A DNA stretch of 7,013 nt from positions 1 to 7,013 of the forward strand of contig CAVLCU010000129.1 in NCBI GenBank assembly GCA_963661545.1. Reading direction: 5' to 3'. Position 1 is the stretch's first letter; each line of letters begins with the position of its first letter. This DNA is from Scatomonas sp963661545. Its GTDB lineage: Bacteria > Bacillota > Clostridia > Lachnospirales > Lachnospiraceae. The notes under the pieces are model-generated. The model made no database searches and was not told where the DNA came from. It worked only from the letters and a program-made list of their open reading frames with translations. The position numbers and the translations under genes are program-made. Shown here piece by piece: positions 1 to 5,726 of this stretch.

Positions 1-2
1 GT

Positions 3-260
3 TGGTATGTGGAGGTAAGAGACCACGGTCCCGGCTTCCAGGAAGAGACCTCCCGCCAGCTGCGGGAGAAAATGGACGAAATCCTGGAAAATGGCCTGCT
101 GCCCAGTCTGGCTTTGGACGGCATGGGCATCCTGAATATTTTCGTGAGATTTTACCTGACCTACGGCAAATCCTTCCTGTTTCACTTTGGCAATCTGCCC
201 CAGGGAGGGGCTTATGTACAGATAGGAGGCTACTTCCATGAACAAGATCCAGCATTATAA
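3..260 (+). CDS. Sensor histidine kinase, C-terminal fragment (YesM-like)
   Basis: Partial gene; its start lies upstream of the window. The 85 visible residues match the end of a histidine-kinase ATPase domain. The G1 box D-H-G-P-G-F is near the left edge. A G2-like stretch, GMGILNIFVRFYLTYG, sits where YesM-type kinases have G-I-G-L-x-N-x-x-x-R-L-x-x-x-Y-G. It ends in the usual final beta strands (GGAYVQIGGYF). The kinase would phosphorylate the response regulator encoded immediately downstream. The stop codon (258-260) lies 23 bases inside that gene, so the two are translationally coupled in one operon. The sensor domain, the phospho-accepting His and the N box are outside the window, so the signal cannot be read. 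The family call is fairly secure and the YesM subtype is inferred from the partner. Confidence 0.85.
   Translation, partial: WYVEVRDHGPGFQEETSRQLREKMDEILENGLLPSLALDGMGILNIFVRFYLTYGKSFLFHFGNLPQGGAYVQIGGYFHEQDPAL
224..229 (+). promoter_or_regulatory. Ribosome binding site of the response regulator gene
   Basis: AGGAGG lies 8 bases before the ATG at 238, inside the 3' end of the kinase gene. It supports 238 as the start and supports translational coupling. Confidence 0.8.
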
Positions 261-1077
261 CATTTTAGTCGTGGAGGACGAGGTTCTCCTGGGGCAATCC
301 CTGGCTCGTCATATCGAGGATCTCAATGATGGTTTTCAGGTTGTCTGCCAGGCTCTCAACGGCCAGGAGGCTCTGGATTGTCTCCGTTCCCAGAACATCC
401 ATCTGGTGATCTCAGATATCCGCATGCCTGTCATGGACGGCCTGACCCTGGCCAAGATCATCCATGAGGAGTTTCCCCATATTCTTACGGTTCTCCTGAC
501 AGGATATGCCGACTTTTCCTATGCCCGGGAAGCCATCAAACAGGGGGTCTTCGACTACCTGCTCAAGCCGGTGGCCACGGAGGATCTGGAAAATACCCTG
601 ATGCACGCCCGCCTGCAGCTGCAGAAATATTGCGAGCTCCAGGAGGAGGCCTCCCTGGCCGGCAGGGGGGCCGAGGAAATCGTGGAATATACGGTTCTCT
701 ATATGCGGGAGCATTATATGGACGAGATCGACATCAGCTCCTTCGCTGCCTCCCTGGGCTTCACCCCCTCCTATCTGACCAAAATTTTCAGCAAATACAA
801 GGGCAATACTCCCTTAAAATACCTGACGGTTCTCCGGATCCGGGAAGCCCAGAGGCTCCTGGCCGATACCAATCTTCCCATCCGGGAGGTGGGAGCCAGG
901 GTAGGATATCCGGATCAATTCCATTTCAGCAAAACCTTCCGCAAGATTACCGGAAGGAATCCTTCCGCCTACCGCAAGGAAGTGCTGGAAGCAGGGGAAG
1001 GGCAGGAGCCCCAGAAAGGGCCTAAGGCAGGGCAAGAGGCACAAGACCCGCAGAAAGGGCAGGAGCCCCAGGAATAA
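238..1077 (+). CDS. AraC-type response regulator (YesN-like)
   Basis: A 279-residue cytoplasmic DNA-binding regulator. Residues 7-125 form a receiver domain with acidic pocket E13/D14, phospho-acceptor D60 (in VISDIRMPVMDG), T88 and K110 (in DYLLKP). Residues 145-248 hold two helix-turn-helix units of the AraC/XylS type, including SSFAASLGFTPSYLTKIF and the second unit IREVGARVGYPDQFHFSKTF, ending in TGRNPSAYR. It overlaps the kinase gene upstream and is its likely partner. YesN-type regulators commonly control carbohydrate-uptake genes; the convergent solute-binding-protein gene is one candidate target, but this is inferred. The last 27 or so residues (from about 253) are an odd low-complexity tail of Gly, Gln, Glu, Pro and Lys, built from an in-frame direct repeat and not part of the family fold. 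Confidence 0.93.
   Translation: MNKIQHYNILVVEDEVLLGQSLARHIEDLNDGFQVVCQALNGQEALDCLRSQNIHLVISDIRMPVMDGLTLAKIIHEEFPHILTVLLTGYADFSYAREAIKQGVFDYLLKPVATEDLENTLMHARLQLQKYCELQEEASLAGRGAEEIVEYTVLYMREHYMDEIDISSFAASLGFTPSYLTKIFSKYKGNTPLKYLTVLRIREAQRLLADTNLPIREVGARVGYPDQFHFSKTFRKITGRNPSAYRKEVLEAGEGQEPQKGPKAGQEAQDPQKGQEPQE
998..1071 (+). repeat. In-frame 17-bp direct repeat coding the regulator's tail
   Basis: The 17-mer AAGGGCAGGAGCCCCAG occurs at 998-1014 and again at 1055-1071, 57 bases (19 codons) apart, so both copies read in the same frame as G-Q-E-P-Q. The DNA between them carries degenerate versions (GQEAQ, PQKG). This looks like repeat expansion at the end of the coding sequence. Confidence 0.8.
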
Positions 1078-1155
1078 AGAGCCCGGCCGCCCTAAGAAAG
1101 CCCCGACTCGCGATGGCGGGGAAGGTCAGAGGTTTCACCCCAGGAAAAATCGACA

Positions 1156-1203
1156 AAAAGGCTGCTGCCCTGGATGCCTGATGCATCCGGGCAGCAGCCT
1201 TTT
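1156..1203. terminator. Bidirectional Rho-independent terminator
   Basis: AAAAGGCTGCTGCCC (1156-1170) pairs perfectly with GGGCAGCAGCCTTTT (1189-1203). An upper stem GGATGC (1172-1177)/GCATCC (1183-1188) closes a 5-base loop, with T1171 bulged. A-runs on the left and T-runs on the right give U-tracts on both strands, so it can stop both the response-regulator operon from the left and the solute-binding-protein gene from the right. The rest of the 238-base gap between these convergent genes shows nothing else I can name. Confidence 0.9.
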
Positions 1204-1315
1204 CTGCTATTTTCAAAATCGGCTTGCTGTCTTTCCTTCTGCTGTCTCATCCCCGCCGATCCAATAGCCCATGCACCCTATGCCGCCTGGGCGGTTACCG
1301 GTGTGCCAATCGGGA

Positions 1316-2695
1316 TCAGCTCCAGTTCTCATCTCCGGCTGCCTGAGCCTGGGAGGTTCTTCTGGCGTCAATCTGCTGCAATACCTGCAAGGGTGTCATC
1401 TCGCCGATGAACATGGAAACCATATCTGCACCGATATCCATCCACTGGGGATTCAGATATTTGATGACATCCTGGAATACAACGCCCTGCTTCTCACAGG
1501 AATCCAGGAACTTGGTGGTAGTCTCGGAATATCCCGGGGTCTGGCCTACATTATAGGGCAGATTCTCTACCTTGGACTCATTGTCGATCATGTACTGTAC
1601 GCTGGACTGGGTCGTAATATACTCAAAATACTGCTTTGCTTCCTCAATATGCTTGGATCCGGAGTAGATGAAGCGGCTGGCTCCACAGGGATGTACATTC
1701 AGCACATCATTGTCCAGGGTGGGGATCAGGAAGAAGTCAAAATCATCTTCTGTATAGGTATCAGAAGCAGCTGCAATCTCGGAGATGGATCCTGCCTTGC
1801 CCATGGTCATGGCATACTCGCCGCTGCCCATGTTGGCAGCCAGATCTACATACTCATCAGACAGATAGTTGTCGCCGAAATAGCCCTTCTGAGCCATCTC
1901 ATTGGTCTGCTCCATAACCGTCAGGAACATTTCGGTATCTGCGAAGGTAACCTCGTTGTTGTTCAGCTTGTCCACGATATCCGGATCAATATCGCTGAAC
2001 TTTCCGCCGATCTCACAGAACCACATTACCTGATGCCATCCGTCCTTAGCCGGCTCATAGAAGGGAGTGATTCCGGCCTCCAGCAGCTTGTCACATACTG
2101 CCTCATACTCAGCAAAGGTGGTGGGAACCTCCAGGTTATTTTCCTCGAAGATCTTCTTGTTGTATACCATGTAGAAGTCGGTGGAAACATCAAAATAAGT
2201 AGCTCCGTATACCTTACCGTCTACAGAGGTCTGCTCTTTTGCGAACTCATCGTAATTGGCAACCCAGGGCTCATCCGTTAACTCAACAGCATTTTCCTCG
2301 ATGTTGTACTGGGAAACCAGGTCATAGCTGCCAGACTGACCGCCGAAGATATCCGGACCCTCGCCGCTGTTGAGCTTGGTCATCAGCAGGTTGAAATACT
2401 GGTCAGAGGGTACGATCTGGAAATCGATCTTGATGCCGGTCTCCTCCTCGAACTGCTCAGCCAGATCCATCTCTGCATCGTAGATCCAATCCTGGCTGGC
2501 CATGAAGGACAATGTCACACCGGAGCTCTTCTTTGAAGAATCGCCGGAGGAATCTTTGGAAGAGGATGCCTCTGAGCCGGCAGAGGATGCAGCGGAGGAT
2601 GCGGAAGAGGAACCGGAAGAGGATCCACATCCGGGCAGCACCATAGAAGCTGCCATCACGCCGCACAGGGTCATTGCTAACAATCTTTTTTTCAT
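1316..2695 (-). CDS. ABC transporter solute-binding lipoprotein, family 1 (sugar type)
   Basis: A 459-residue lipoprotein expected to sit on the outer face of the cytoplasmic membrane and deliver a solute to an ABC permease. The N-terminus is a type II signal peptide: MKKR, a hydrophobic core, then lipobox L-P-G-C with lipidated C23. Residues 24-59 are a serine-rich flexible linker. The mature domain (about 60-459) has features of the UgpB/MalE-like family: an opening strand VTLSFMA, LAEQFEEETGIKIDF, a GPDIF motif, KVYGATYF and MVYNKKIFEENNLEVPTTFAEY. The ligand is probably an oligosaccharide or glycoside, but specificity cannot be read. No permease or ATPase gene is adjacent: downstream is a terminator and a convergent gene, upstream a divergent regulator. 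It is therefore an orphan binding protein, or its permeases lie elsewhere. The start is supported by AAGGGAGG 6 bases upstream. Confidence 0.93.
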   Translation of the reverse strand: MKKRLLAMTLCGVMAASMVLPGCGSSSGSSSASSAASSAGSEASSSKDSSGDSSKKSSGVTLSFMASQDWIYDAEMDLAEQFEEETGIKIDFQIVPSDQYFNLLMTKLNSGEGPDIFGGQSGSYDLVSQYNIEENAVELTDEPWVANYDEFAKEQTSVDGKVYGATYFDVSTDFYMVYNKKIFEENNLEVPTTFAEYEAVCDKLLEAGITPFYEPAKDGWHQVMWFCEIGGKFSDIDPDIVDKLNNNEVTFADTEMFLTVMEQTNEMAQKGYFGDNYLSDEYVDLAANMGSGEYAMTMGKAGSISEIAAASDTYTEDDFDFFLIPTLDNDVLNVHPCGASRFIYSGSKHIEEAKQYFEYITTQSSVQYMIDNESKVENLPYNVGQTPGYSETTTKFLDSCEKQGVVFQDVIKYLNPQWMDIGADMVSMFIGEMTPLQVLQQIDARRTSQAQAAGDENWS

Positions 2696-2701
2696 ACTTT
2701 G

Positions 2702-2709
2702 CCTCCCTT
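2702..2709 (-). promoter_or_regulatory. Ribosome binding site of the solute-binding-protein gene
   Basis: Read on the minus strand, AAGGGAGG ends 6 bases before the ATG at 2695. It fixes the start at the MKKR signal peptide. Confidence 0.8.
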
Positions 2710-2727
2710 ATGATAATTAAGCACTTG

Positions 2728-2763
2728 CCTTCCGCACGGAAAAGGTCTGCCCCGTCCGGGGCA
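2728..2763 (-). other. Two hairpins in the leader of the solute-binding-protein mRNA
   Basis: Between the proposed promoter and the start codon are two inverted repeats: TGCCCC (2748-2753)/GGGGCA (2758-2763), and CCTTCCG (2728-2734) with CGGAAAAGG (2737-2745, one A bulged). Neither is followed by a U-run, so they are not ordinary terminators. They could stabilise the mRNA or be protein-binding sites. I do not recognise a riboswitch class. Confidence 0.4.
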
Positions 2764-2796
2764 TGGGCTTCTGGTACGGACTTACTGCATGAGATT

Positions 2797-2825
2797 ATTT
2801 TATCAGTAAATTTTTCCATGATCCA
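2797..2825 (-). promoter_or_regulatory. Candidate promoter for the solute-binding-protein gene
   Basis: On the minus strand an extended -10 (TGA-TAAAAT, hexamer 2802-2797) has a weak -35 (TGGATC, 2825-2820) with 17-base spacing. The poor -35 would suit a gene needing an activator such as an AraC protein. Transcription would start near 2790, giving a leader of about 95 bases. Confidence 0.4.
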
Positions 2826-2872
2826 TGTACATTCCTCCCCTGTTTTTGTCATTAATTAACCATAGGCAGGAA

Positions 2873-2901
2873 TTGCCCCCTCCTTCCTTCCGTGATACAA
2901 T
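2873..2901 (+). promoter_or_regulatory. Candidate promoter for the AraC-family gene
   Basis: TTGCCC (2873-2878), a 17-base spacer and TACAAT (2896-2901), the latter preceded by TGA and so an extended -10 (TGATACAAT). Four and five of six positions match the sigma-A consensus. It sits about 90 bases before the start codon, back to back with the minus-strand promoter, so one regulator bound between them could control both genes. Confidence 0.6.
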
Positions 2902-2988
2902 ACAAGGAAAGCAAAAGGCCTGGGAATCTGACAAGGATTCCCGCAGCCATCCCCATCCCCCGCCGCATTGGCAGAAAGGCAGGCAATC

Positions 2989-3852
2989 ATGCAGATCGTC
3001 AAGGACGAAACCAGTCTGGATCCCAGATTTCCCTTTCGCATCTTTCGTTATCAGGCTGAACCGGAAGCAGAAGCTCAGACGGAGCTTACCTTTCACTGGC
3101 ATGAATGCATGGAGATCACCTGGGTACTGGAGGGATCCGGTTCCTATTATGTAAATGGCCGCGAGTATACCGTTGGTAAGGGTGATATGATTATTTTCAA
3201 TAATGTAGAGATTCATGGCTGGAGTGCCCGGGAGGAAATGACCCTTCTGGTGCTGACCTTCGCCCCGGATCTGATCTCTGACGGCACCCGCTTTGCTGAC
3301 TATGACTACCTCCTGCCCTTCGTCCAGCGGGGCAGCCATTTCGAGAACCTTATCCGCCGACAGGAGGAATATACCCCGGAGATGACTCGCATTGCCCTGC
3401 AGATAGAGGAAGAGAACCGAACCCAGCGCCTGGGCTGTCCCCTGATGATCAAGGCCTATATCCTGCAGCTTTTGACCATCCTCATCCGGCATTACCAGAA
3501 GACCTCCCCGCCCCGCCAATCTCTCTCCACCAAAAAGGCCCACATGAAGCGGCTGGAGCAGGTGGTAGCCTATATCCGCAGTCATTACCAGGAACCCCTG
3601 ACCCTGGAGGAGCTGGCTCAGATGGCCTACATGAGTCCCACCTACTTCTCCTCCTATTTTAAGAAGGTAACCGGACGCAGCCTCAAGGACTATCTCATAG
3701 ACCTGCGGATTTCCCGGGCGGAGGAGCTGCTGACCGCCGGGGATATGAGCATCCTGGAGGTAGCAGACAGCTGCGGTTTTCCCAATGTATCCAACTTCTA
3801 CCGCCTCTATAAGAAACGTACCGGCCAATCCCCGGGGAAAACACGAGGATGA
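2989..3852 (+). CDS. AraC-family transcriptional regulator with cupin-like sensor domain
   Basis: A 287-residue regulator. Residues about 30-95 form a cupin-like ligand domain of the AraC_binding type: FHWHECMEITWVLEGSGSY followed by VNGREYTVGKGDMIIFNNVEIHGW. Residues about 186-283 hold the double helix-turn-helix: LTLEELAQMAYMSPTYFSSY, then ILEVADSCGFPNVSNFYRLY and the closing KKRTGQSPGK. Proteins of this type usually bind a sugar or related small molecule and activate neighbouring genes; here the divergent solute-binding protein and the downstream UroD-like gene are likely targets (inferred). I chose ATG 2989, with AAAGGCAGG just upstream, over an in-frame TTG at 2968. The protein ends only a few residues after the second helix-turn-helix, and its TGA lies in the outer stem of the repeat at 3849-3957. 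Confidence 0.92.
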   Translation: MQIVKDETSLDPRFPFRIFRYQAEPEAEAQTELTFHWHECMEITWVLEGSGSYYVNGREYTVGKGDMIIFNNVEIHGWSAREEMTLLVLTFAPDLISDGTRFADYDYLLPFVQRGSHFENLIRRQEEYTPEMTRIALQIEEENRTQRLGCPLMIKAYILQLLTILIRHYQKTSPPRQSLSTKKAHMKRLEQVVAYIRSHYQEPLTLEELAQMAYMSPTYFSSYFKKVTGRSLKDYLIDLRISRAEELLTAGDMSILEVADSCGFPNVSNFYRLYKKRTGQSPGKTRG

Positions 3853-3957
3853 AAGCCAGCTGCTTCGCACTTTCGTGCTCTCGCAGCTGCCGCCGGTATC
3901 CACAAGCTGTGGTATGCGAGCATCCCACAGCTTGTGTCTGCCGTCCGGGGCTTTCAT
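3849..3957. repeat. Structured intergenic element with three nested/adjacent hairpins
   Basis: A 9-bp outer stem, ATGAAAGCC (3849-3857)/GGCTTTCAT (3949-3957), encloses two hairpins. Hairpin 1 is AGCTGC (3858-3863)/GCAGCT (3883-3888), with an inner GCAC/GTGC (3867-3870/3875-3878). Hairpin 2 is a perfect 12-bp stem CACAAGCTGTGG (3901-3912)/CCACAGCTTGTG (3925-3936), topped by ATG-CGAG-CAT (3914-3923). This gives a three-way-junction shape. No U-tract follows, so it is not a normal terminator. It may be a REP/MITE-like repeat or a structured RNA lying between araC and the UroD-like gene. The pairing is directly visible; the function is unknown. Confidence 0.65.
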
Positions 3958-4014
3958 GGTAAGAAAGTACAAAAAATGCTTAAGTTTTCAGAAGAAGTCT
4001 GCGGGTTGTTTTTG

Positions 4015-4020
4015 TATACT
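4015..4020 (+). promoter_or_regulatory. Possible -10 element for the UroD-like gene
   Basis: TATACT (five of six matches to TATAAT) lies 24 bases before the start codon, but I see no good -35 at 16-18 bases. It would give a leader of about 18 bases. The gene could instead be read through from araC. Confidence 0.3.
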
Positions 4021-4029
4021 GGGGGGGAC

Positions 4030-4036
4030 AAGGAGG
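4030..4036 (+). promoter_or_regulatory. Ribosome binding site deciding the start of the UroD-like gene
   Basis: AAGGAGG lies 8 bases before ATG 4045. This favours 4045 over an in-frame upstream start at 3934, which would lie inside the hairpin element. A run of seven Gs (4021-4027) sits just upstream. Confidence 0.85.
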
Positions 4037-4044
4037 ATACGCAG

Positions 4045-5235
4045 ATGCTGTATAAGAAGAATTGGGAAGAAACGAAGGAAAAGTTTAAAAATTACTGGAA
4101 GCATTGCAATACCGGCCGTCCCCTGATGTGTGTCATTGCCCGCAAGCCGGAGGTGGAGCATCTCTCGGATAATCGTCCGGTGGAGGGTGGATATTCGGAT
4201 GTCATCTGTCAGGGAAAGTATTATGCCCTGCCGGAGGAACTGAAGTGGAAGGATATGGAGGATAAGTATCAGAATGCGGAGCGGATTGTGGCCAGATATC
4301 GTCACTTCTGCCAGACCCACCTCTTCCTGGCTGAGAGTTTTCCCAACCTGAATGTGGATTTTGGCCCCGGATCCCTGGCTTCTTACCTGGGGTCTGATAT
4401 CGGCTTTAACGAGGATACGGTATGGTTCAAGCCCTGTCTGACGGATTGGGAGAATGTACCTCCCTTCCATTTTGATCCGGAAAATGCATGGTTCAAGAAG
4501 CACCTAGCTCTGGTTCAGGAATGCCGCCGTCTGGTGGGGGATGATTTCTATGTAGATATGCCTGACCTGATGGAAAATATTGATGTTCTGGCCTCTCTGA
4601 GGGGGGCTATGGATACCCTCTATGACATGATTGAGGAGCCGGAGATCATCGAGGAACGCATCAAGGAAGTTACCGCCCTTTATTATGATTATTACGACCG
4701 TTTTTATGACATTATCAAGGATGCGCAAGGAGGCAACTCCTATACGGTATTCCAGATCTGGGGACCGGGTAAGACGGTGAAGCTGCAATGCGACTTCTCT
4801 GCCATGATGTCTCCCACCAATTTCCGGGACTTCATCCAGGACTCCCTGCGTCAGCAGGCTGAGAAGGCAGACTGCGTCCTCTATCATCTGGACGGCCCGG
4901 ATGCCATCAAGCACATGGATGCCCTGATGGAGATCGATGGGATCGACGCCCTGCAGTGGACCAGCGGTGATACCGGCCCGGACGGAACTCTGGAGGACTG
5001 GTACCCCATCTATGACAAGGCCAGGGCAGCAGGAAAATCCCTGTGGGTAAAGGTATACTCCGGTGAATTCGAAGACTGGATTGCCCATGTAGATAAGCTG
5101 GTAGCTCGCTACGGCTCCCACAGCCTCTTCCTCTTCTTCCCGGAGATGTCTCTGGAGCAGGCCAACCGTCTCATTGAGCATGCGGACAAGAACTGGAGTG
5201 ACATAGAAGGCGAGTTCCCGGGAAAGCGCAGCTAA
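4045..5235 (+). CDS. UroD-fold protein (uroporphyrinogen decarboxylase / corrinoid methyltransferase-like)
   Basis: A 396-residue soluble protein with the look of the UroD/MtaA superfamily, which includes haem-synthesis UroD and methylcobamide:CoM-type methyltransferases. Visible features are an aromatic N-terminal region (WEETKEKFKNYWKH), NVDFGPGSLASYLG, a central DMPDLMENIDVLASLRG segment, IWGPGKTVKLQCDFSAMMSP, then LYHLDGPDAIKHMDALMEI and IDALQW. In zinc-dependent family members the strand before the alpha/beta repeat carries H-x-C; here it is H281-L-D283, so the Cys ligand is absent. No corrinoid protein or haem-pathway gene is nearby, so true UroD activity is unlikely. The neighbours (AraC regulator, sugar-type binding protein) suggest a catabolic role, perhaps processing a methylated or other modified compound. 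That is speculation; the substrate is unknown. Confidence 0.8.
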   Translation: MLYKKNWEETKEKFKNYWKHCNTGRPLMCVIARKPEVEHLSDNRPVEGGYSDVICQGKYYALPEELKWKDMEDKYQNAERIVARYRHFCQTHLFLAESFPNLNVDFGPGSLASYLGSDIGFNEDTVWFKPCLTDWENVPPFHFDPENAWFKKHLALVQECRRLVGDDFYVDMPDLMENIDVLASLRGAMDTLYDMIEEPEIIEERIKEVTALYYDYYDRFYDIIKDAQGGNSYTVFQIWGPGKTVKLQCDFSAMMSPTNFRDFIQDSLRQQAEKADCVLYHLDGPDAIKHMDALMEIDGIDALQWTSGDTGPDGTLEDWYPIYDKARAAGKSLWVKVYSGEFEDWIAHVDKLVARYGSHSLFLFFPEMSLEQANRLIEHADKNWSDIEGEFPGKRS

Positions 5236-5250
5236 ATACAACTATCACTC

Positions 5251-5293
5251 AAGGAGTGGAAATGAACGATCGGGTTCATTCCCACTCCTTTTT
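5251..5293 (+). terminator. Rho-independent terminator after the UroD-like gene
   Basis: AAGGAGTGG (5251-5259) pairs with CCACTCCTT (5282-5290), and AATGAAC (5261-5267) with GTTCATT (5274-5280), around one mismatch and a 6-base loop. A five-T run (5289-5293) closes it. It starts 15 bases after the stop codon. Confidence 0.85.
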
Positions 5294-5299
5294 CCAGTT

Positions 5300-5557
5300 A
5301 TGTCTCCAAGGAAGGTCTTCCTGCACCTGCGTAAACGCCGTTACCGCTGTGCATGCGGTAAGCGGTTCTTTGAGAAAAACACCTTCCTGCCTCGCTATTA
5401 CCGCGTCACAAGCCGAATGGTTTCTACGATTATCCATGCTTTTGAGAATGAACAGAATAAACTCTCCCAGAAATATCGGAAATACTTCAAAAAGTCCAGG
5501 TATCTCCTGATGAAACCCATTATGAAGTCAGGCAGCCAACAAACAATTCTTGTGTAA
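5300..5557 (+). pseudogene. ISL3-family transposase relic with internal deletion
   Basis: An 85-codon open remnant of an ISL3 transposase (normally about 400-550 residues). The start matches the N-terminal zinc-finger/helix-turn-helix region: HLRKRRYRC-x-CGKRFFEKN, then FLPRYYRVTSRMV. The Cys pair that should precede it is missing. After IIHAFEN the text becomes QNKLSQKYRKYFKKSRYLLMKP, which from memory corresponds to a much later part of ISL3 transposases (…WAFENVRK…QK…RKYFKRSR…LLKP). The central catalytic region therefore seems to have been removed by an in-frame deletion at a shared AFEN. The end (IMKSGSQQTILV) leaves the family consensus and runs to a stop at 5555-5557. There is no clear ribosome site. 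It is almost certainly inactive debris. Confidence 0.75.
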
Positions 5558-5569
5558 AAATTGGTTACA

Positions 5570-5703
5570 GTGTCAAAAGCCTGAGCCCACGACATGCTCG
5601 CATGTCGGTGGGGGAAGGGCTTTATGACACGCCCCTCAATGAGGGCCAAGTGGGGCGAAAGCCCCGCGAAAACCCGAATTGAGGGAGGGTGCTGTGTGTC
5701 AGC
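5570..5703. repeat. Structured element: long hairpin, GAAA-loop hairpin and enclosing stem
   Basis: Directly visible pairing: GTGTCAAAAGCC (5570-5581) with GGCTTT-A-TGACAC (5618-5630), enclosing CCCAC-GACATG (5586-5596)/CATGTC-G-GTGGG (5601-5612) with loop CTCG. A second unit follows: CCCTCAAT (5633-5640)/ATTGAGGG (5678-5685) encloses GGGGC-GAAA-GCCCC (5652-5665), a classic GNRA-type loop. A small GCTG/CAGC (5691-5694/5700-5703) follows. There is no U-tract. It could be an IS end, a MITE or the gene of a structured RNA; it matches no RNA class I can name. It begins 12 bases after the ISL3 relic. Confidence 0.6.
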
Positions 5704-5726
5704 GGAAATCTGCGGCATAGGAACCT

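Noticed and set aside
1101..1121. Small inverted repeat CCCCG/CGGGG after the response regulator
   Set aside because: It has only 5 bp with an 11-base loop and no U-run. The strong terminator at 1156-1203 explains termination.
1271..2281. Plus-strand 336-codon open frame opposite the binding-protein gene
   Set aside because: It is a long antisense shadow of a clear lipoprotein gene, with no protein-family features or ribosome site.
2457..2852. Minus-strand ORF starting MEKFTDK/MTKTGEE upstream of the binding-protein gene
   Set aside because: It overlaps the signal-peptide region of the binding protein in another frame and yields an arginine- and phenylalanine-rich shadow. A GGGGAGG precedes a 7-codon ORF at 2826, but that ORF lies upstream of or on the proposed promoter and nothing else supports it.
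3849..3957. Reading this hairpin cluster as the araC terminator
   Set aside because: The stems are strong but no U-tract follows any of them, so it is not a canonical intrinsic terminator.
3934..4044. N-terminal extension of the UroD-like protein
   Set aside because: The upstream start lies inside the hairpin element, and the added residues do not resemble the family. ATG 4045 has an ideal AAGGAGG site.
5398..5718. Minus-strand open frame of about 106 codons across the ISL3 relic and the structured element
   Set aside because: It runs antisense to recognisable transposase sequence and through perfect hairpins. It has no clear ribosome site and no family resemblance, so it is most likely a shadow of the repeat.
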